A stretch of 8,098 nucleotides of DNA from Bryobacterales bacterium (lineage in GTDB: Bacteria > Acidobacteriota > Terriglobia > Bryobacterales > Bryobacteraceae), in NCBI GenBank assembly GCA_009697495.1, contig SHUN01000110.1, forward strand, positions 1 through 8,098, written 5' to 3'. The translations under genes and the position numbers were made by a program. Below the pieces are notes generated by a model that worked only from the letters and a program-made list of their open reading frames with translations, had not been told where the DNA came from and did no database searches. The first letter of the stretch is position 1. Every line of letters starts with the position of its first letter. Shown here piece after piece: positions 6,058 to 8,098 of this stretch.

Positions 6058-6939
6058 GTGGCGCGGCGCAGCCCTATTCGCAACCGATTTGAGTACGTTC
6101 TAACGCGAATGGCGTTGGGCTCGCTGGCATACGGGCCACGCGGGCTCAGTTATGCGCTGGCTTGGTGCTATGCGCAGGCACTGCGCCTGGCGGTGCCGAA
6201 GCTGTCCCGCGTTGGCGCCCGCAATGTCGAGATGGCAGGCATGCCGTCCACGGTTGTCAGCGGCGTCTGGCGCTCCATCGCGCGCCAGTTGGTGGTGTTC
6301 GCGCGGATGGGCCGCATCGACGCTTCAAACGTCCACGAATGGATTCGTTACGAAGGCTTCGAACATTTCACGAAGGCCAAAGAAGCCGGCAAGGGGGTTC
6401 TGTTCGCGACGCTTCATTTGGGCGCATGGGAACTCAGCGCGTTCAGCCACGCGTTAATGGCCGAGCCGATGCACGTCGTTGTCCGTCCGTTGGATAATCC
6501 CCTTCTCGATGCGTTTGTCGAAGCGCGGCGAGCTGCGAGCGGGAATATTATCCTTGGCAAGAAAGAAGCGGCCCGCGGGATTTTTCAAGCGCTGAAAGAC
6601 AACCGCGCCGTTGGCGTGCTGGTCGATCAGAACGTCGGTTTGGACGAAGGCATCTTCGTCAACTTCTTCGCGCGCAAGGCCTGCGTCAGTCCGACTTTCG
6701 CGAAATTGGCGGCGCGCAGCGGCGCGGCCGTCATTCCCGGATATGCGATTTGGAGTCCGGTTGAGCGCAAGTTTGTTCTGCGCTTCGATGAACCCGTTGG
6801 CATCACAGGCAACACTCTCATCGATACGCAGCGGATCCAGAACGCTCTGGAACGCGCCATCCGGGCCTACCCTGATCAATGGCTATGGATACACCGAAGA
6901 TGGAAAACAAGACCCCCCGGCGAAGAGCCGTTATACTGA
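6058..6939 (+). CDS. LpxL/HtrB-family lysophospholipid (lipid A) acyltransferase
   Basis: A 293-residue inner-membrane-associated acyltransferase of family PF03279, which adds a secondary acyl chain to lipid A or a related glycolipid precursor. The catalytic H-x4-E motif is HLGAWE, with His120 and Glu125. Further family blocks are MHVVVRPLDNPLLD (138-151), the GVLVDQNVG segment (186-194) with FVNFFARKACVSPTFAKLAARSGAAVIPG, and the C-terminal YPDQWLWIHRRWKTRP (271-286). The N-terminus (about 18-48) is a moderately hydrophobic helix that probably touches the membrane. Start GTG at 6058 has an in-frame stop immediately before it (TAG, 6052-6054), and a possible ribosome site GGACAGG at 6041-6047 is slightly far away. 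Its family indicates a lipid A-bearing outer membrane. Which position or acyl chain it modifies cannot be read, so no lpxL/lpxM symbol is given. It appears to be transcribed alone. Confidence 0.88.
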   Translation: MARRSPIRNRFEYVLTRMALGSLAYGPRGLSYALAWCYAQALRLAVPKLSRVGARNVEMAGMPSTVVSGVWRSIARQLVVFARMGRIDASNVHEWIRYEGFEHFTKAKEAGKGVLFATLHLGAWELSAFSHALMAEPMHVVVRPLDNPLLDAFVEARRAASGNIILGKKEAARGIFQALKDNRAVGVLVDQNVGLDEGIFVNFFARKACVSPTFAKLAARSGAAVIPGYAIWSPVERKFVLRFDEPVGITGNTLIDTQRIQNALERAIRAYPDQWLWIHRRWKTRPPGEEPLY

Positions 6940-7071
6940 TTCGTCTCCGGCGCCGAGCCGCTTAGACTGGATCGGCGAGGCCGATTCGCCGTTCGGTCGT
7001 ATGCCTGCCCCCGGTTGCGTGATGCCCGCCCCTAGCTCCAGGCGATTCCATGCACGGCCGGACAGACCAAA
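6940..7071. other. Intergenic stretch after the acyltransferase; no gene seen
   Basis: No convincing reading frame occupies this stretch. A small stem is possible at 6973-6978 with 6986-6991 (cggcga/tcgccg), without a T-run, and may be a weak terminator for the acyltransferase. A loose direct repeat (gagccgttatactg near 6923, gagccgcttagactg near 6956) is also visible. TATACT near the acyltransferase stop resembles a -10 box, but has no -35 partner or downstream gene. Confidence 0.4.
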
Positions 7072-7106
7072 AAACCAGCCGGTTCCAGGTTAGGAACCGG
7101 CGGTTT
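7072..7106 (-). terminator. Rho-independent terminator reading leftward
   Basis: The stem gccggttcc (7078-7086) pairs perfectly with ggaaccggc (7093-7101) around a 6-base loop. It is extended by aaacc/ggttt (7072-7076 with 7102-7106) after one bulged base. On the minus strand the stem is followed by a run of six T (A-run at 7069-7074), the classic form. On the plus strand only TTT follows, so it may also work weakly for the acyltransferase. The TAA of the leftward reading frame described at 7090-7440 lies in the loop. Confidence 0.75.
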
Positions 7107-7440
7107 GATCTGGTGCGTGTTTGAAAGAGAACAAGTCCTGGCCCTTTTCCAATTTCTCCCGCACCCCATCAATGGCCGCCTTCTCCAAACCGAACCCTAC
7201 GAGATGCGTCAGTGCGCTTTCGCGAACCAGTTCATCACCGTCCTGGACCCCCTTAATCAGGGCATCCACGGCGAGGCTACCGATTCCGACGGCCCAGTTG
7301 AGCGCGCTCAGTCGGCTGTTCCTGGTGCGTCACCGCAGCCGATCCGAACCCGCGGCATCGACACCAGCATTTCCCGTTCGGCTGCCGTCAGGATCTGGGA
7401 ATCGGGTTTCGATTCGCGCTGTTCGGGTTTTACGACGTCC
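7090..7440 (-). pseudogene. Unrecognised minus-strand coding remnant split over two frames
   Basis: I do not recognise this sequence. In one minus-strand frame 7090-7329 is open and reads like real protein. It gives ALNWAVGIGSLAVDALIKGV and later DELVRESALTHLVGFGLEKA, then EKLEKGQDLFSFKHAPD, ending in TAA at 7090-7092. The amphipathic helical pattern slightly recalls HEAT-type repeats. In a second frame, further right (about 7310-7440), protein-like sequence gives VVKPEQRESKPDSQILTAAE then REMLVSMP, ending at TGA (7308-7310). The first frame has TGA at 7330-7332, so the two overlap by about 20 bases and could be one gene with a single frameshift. No ATG start of useful length exists in the first frame; the only plausible one is GTG at 7269. 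The terminator at its 3' end supports a once-real leftward gene. A 127-residue frame on the plus strand over the same bases looks less protein-like. Two small genes are an alternative. Confidence 0.4.
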
Positions 7441-7455
7441 CCCCCGCAATTGAAA

Positions 7456-7485
7456 CGGAGGGTTCCAAGTGAATGGAACCCTCCG
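7456..7485 (-). terminator. Strong hairpin, probable leftward terminator of the protease remnant
   Basis: A 12-bp perfect stem (cggagggttcca, 7456-7467, with tggaaccctccg, 7474-7485) surrounds a 6-base loop. On the minus strand it is followed by TTTC and then AATTGC, a short T-run; on the plus strand no T follows. It lies 74 bases beyond the protease stop codon, with no gene between. The core ggttcca/ggaacc is shared with the hairpin at 7072-7106. Confidence 0.6.
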
Positions 7486-7559
7486 TAGGTAAGTGAAAGT
7501 ATAGACGTTTCGGGCTAAAGACAGCTTTTTCGGTCAGTTCGACCTAGTCTTCGACGCCC

Positions 7560-8098
7560 CTAACACGCCCCTGGAATGGCAGCACAGGCGGCATTAACGA
7601 GAATAACAATGTTGCCGCTTGTGAACGGACTGGCCCCCTGTTGCTTGACGGCACTATTGGTGTAACCCCAGCTAGTAACCCCCACTACTGTATTCGACGC
7701 GGCACCTGTACCCGAGCCTGTGGCAGTCAATGTGGGACGATAGCCATAGTTAACTGCCAAGGGACCTCCGCTCGATCCCCCGCACATCAGCGAACCGTAG
7801 GTGGTGTTATTCGTCTGAGGAACGTTCTTTATACCTTGTGCGTCATTTCGCTCCATCAATTGACCGTTGTCAAGACAAACCGGGTACCCGATCTGCGTAA
7901 TGTGAGTTGTGTTATTTACGAATCCGTAACCATCCCAGCCGTAGCCATACCACCTGAATTATGCACAGGATCAGCGCCCGAGCTCTGATTCTGCTCGGTT
8001 GCCGCGACCGGTAATTGAGTAAGTCAGTTCGATTGTTGTAACTTCACCTCCGCTGCCGAAACACCGATCCCGCCAAGCCCAGCGTCGAAGTTACTGAC
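7560..8098 (-). pseudogene. Trypsin-like serine protease, broken by a stop and a frameshift; 5' part beyond window
   Basis: The longest intact piece (7560-7958) encodes about 132 residues. They include WYGYGWDGYGFVNN, THITQIGYPVCLDNGQ, the active-site serine motif CGGSSGGPLAV (Ser codon 7770-7772; GDSGGP in trypsin) and VVGVTSWGYTN. This is the C-terminal half of a chymotrypsin-fold peptidase. A TTG or ATG near 7859 could be called as a start for a 99-residue protein, but clear protease sequence continues upstream of it. That frame meets TAA at 7959-7961. Coding sequence then continues in another frame (SSGADPVHNSGG), so an indel lies near 7950-7955. Further right that frame contains TGA at 8024-8026, beyond which protein-like sequence (FDAGLGGIGVSAAEVKLQ) runs to the window edge. 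The His and Asp of the triad should lie upstream and are not seen. The protein was probably secreted, judging from its Asn/Thr/Gly-rich surface type. Two assembly errors would also explain the breaks. Confidence 0.7.

Noticed and set aside
7105..7488. A 127-codon plus-strand frame in the right-hand gap
   Set aside because: No motif, starts next to a terminator, ends within a hairpin, and the minus-strand frames look more like protein.
7641..7988. A 115-codon plus-strand frame over the protease remnant
   Set aside because: The minus strand carries the GSSGGP serine motif; this is its antisense.

Overview
The window looks like chromosome from an Acidobacteriota bacterium of the Solibacter/Bryobacter group. 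The main pointer is the fragment at 120-611. It matches my memory of the C-terminal domain known as TIGR03437 (named from Candidatus Solibacter), found at the ends of many large secreted proteins in that lineage. High GC, C- or G-ending codons, a Tat-like leader on a sugar-hydrolase-family protein and dense short intergenic repeats all fit. No taxonomic search was possible.

Layout. (1) 1-119 looks like one end of an IS21-type insertion sequence, with three 13-bp direct repeats at 23-bp spacing ending in CA at 119. It abuts a decapitated TIGR03437 gene (120-611). (2) 589-3714 is a minus-strand operon, read right to left: an S-adenosylmethionine hydrolase (DUF62 family), a two-domain DUF1080/3-keto-disaccharide hydrolase-like exported protein, and glycine C-acetyltransferase (kbl). 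Gaps are 20 and 4 bp. The kbl 3' end overlaps the TIGR03437 remnant tail to tail by 23 bp. (3) Only 15 bp away, a plus-strand operon (3730-5926) encodes a class-I cysteine desulfurase and MnmA, overlapping by 8 bp. This is a compact sulfur relay for 2-thiouridine at tRNA position 34. (4) 5927-6057 holds a large imperfect inverted repeat built from a 10-bp unit. (5) 6058-6939 is an LpxL/HtrB-type lipid A acyltransferase, implying a Gram-negative envelope. (6) 6940-8098 is decayed or low-gene-density sequence. It contains two terminator-like hairpins reading to the minus strand, an unrecognised minus-strand coding remnant split over two frames, and a trypsin-like serine protease broken by an in-frame stop and a frameshift, running off the right edge.

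The central genes (589-6939) are intact, housekeeping-like and well supported by catalytic motifs. The two ends show genome erosion: an IS-truncated surface-protein gene on the left, and a broken protease plus remnant on the right. I found no convincing new defence, CRISPR or biosynthetic system. The observations most worth a second look are the IS21-type junction, the 10-bp-unit inverted repeat, the 15-bp divergent start region and the hairpin-flanked remnant at the right.
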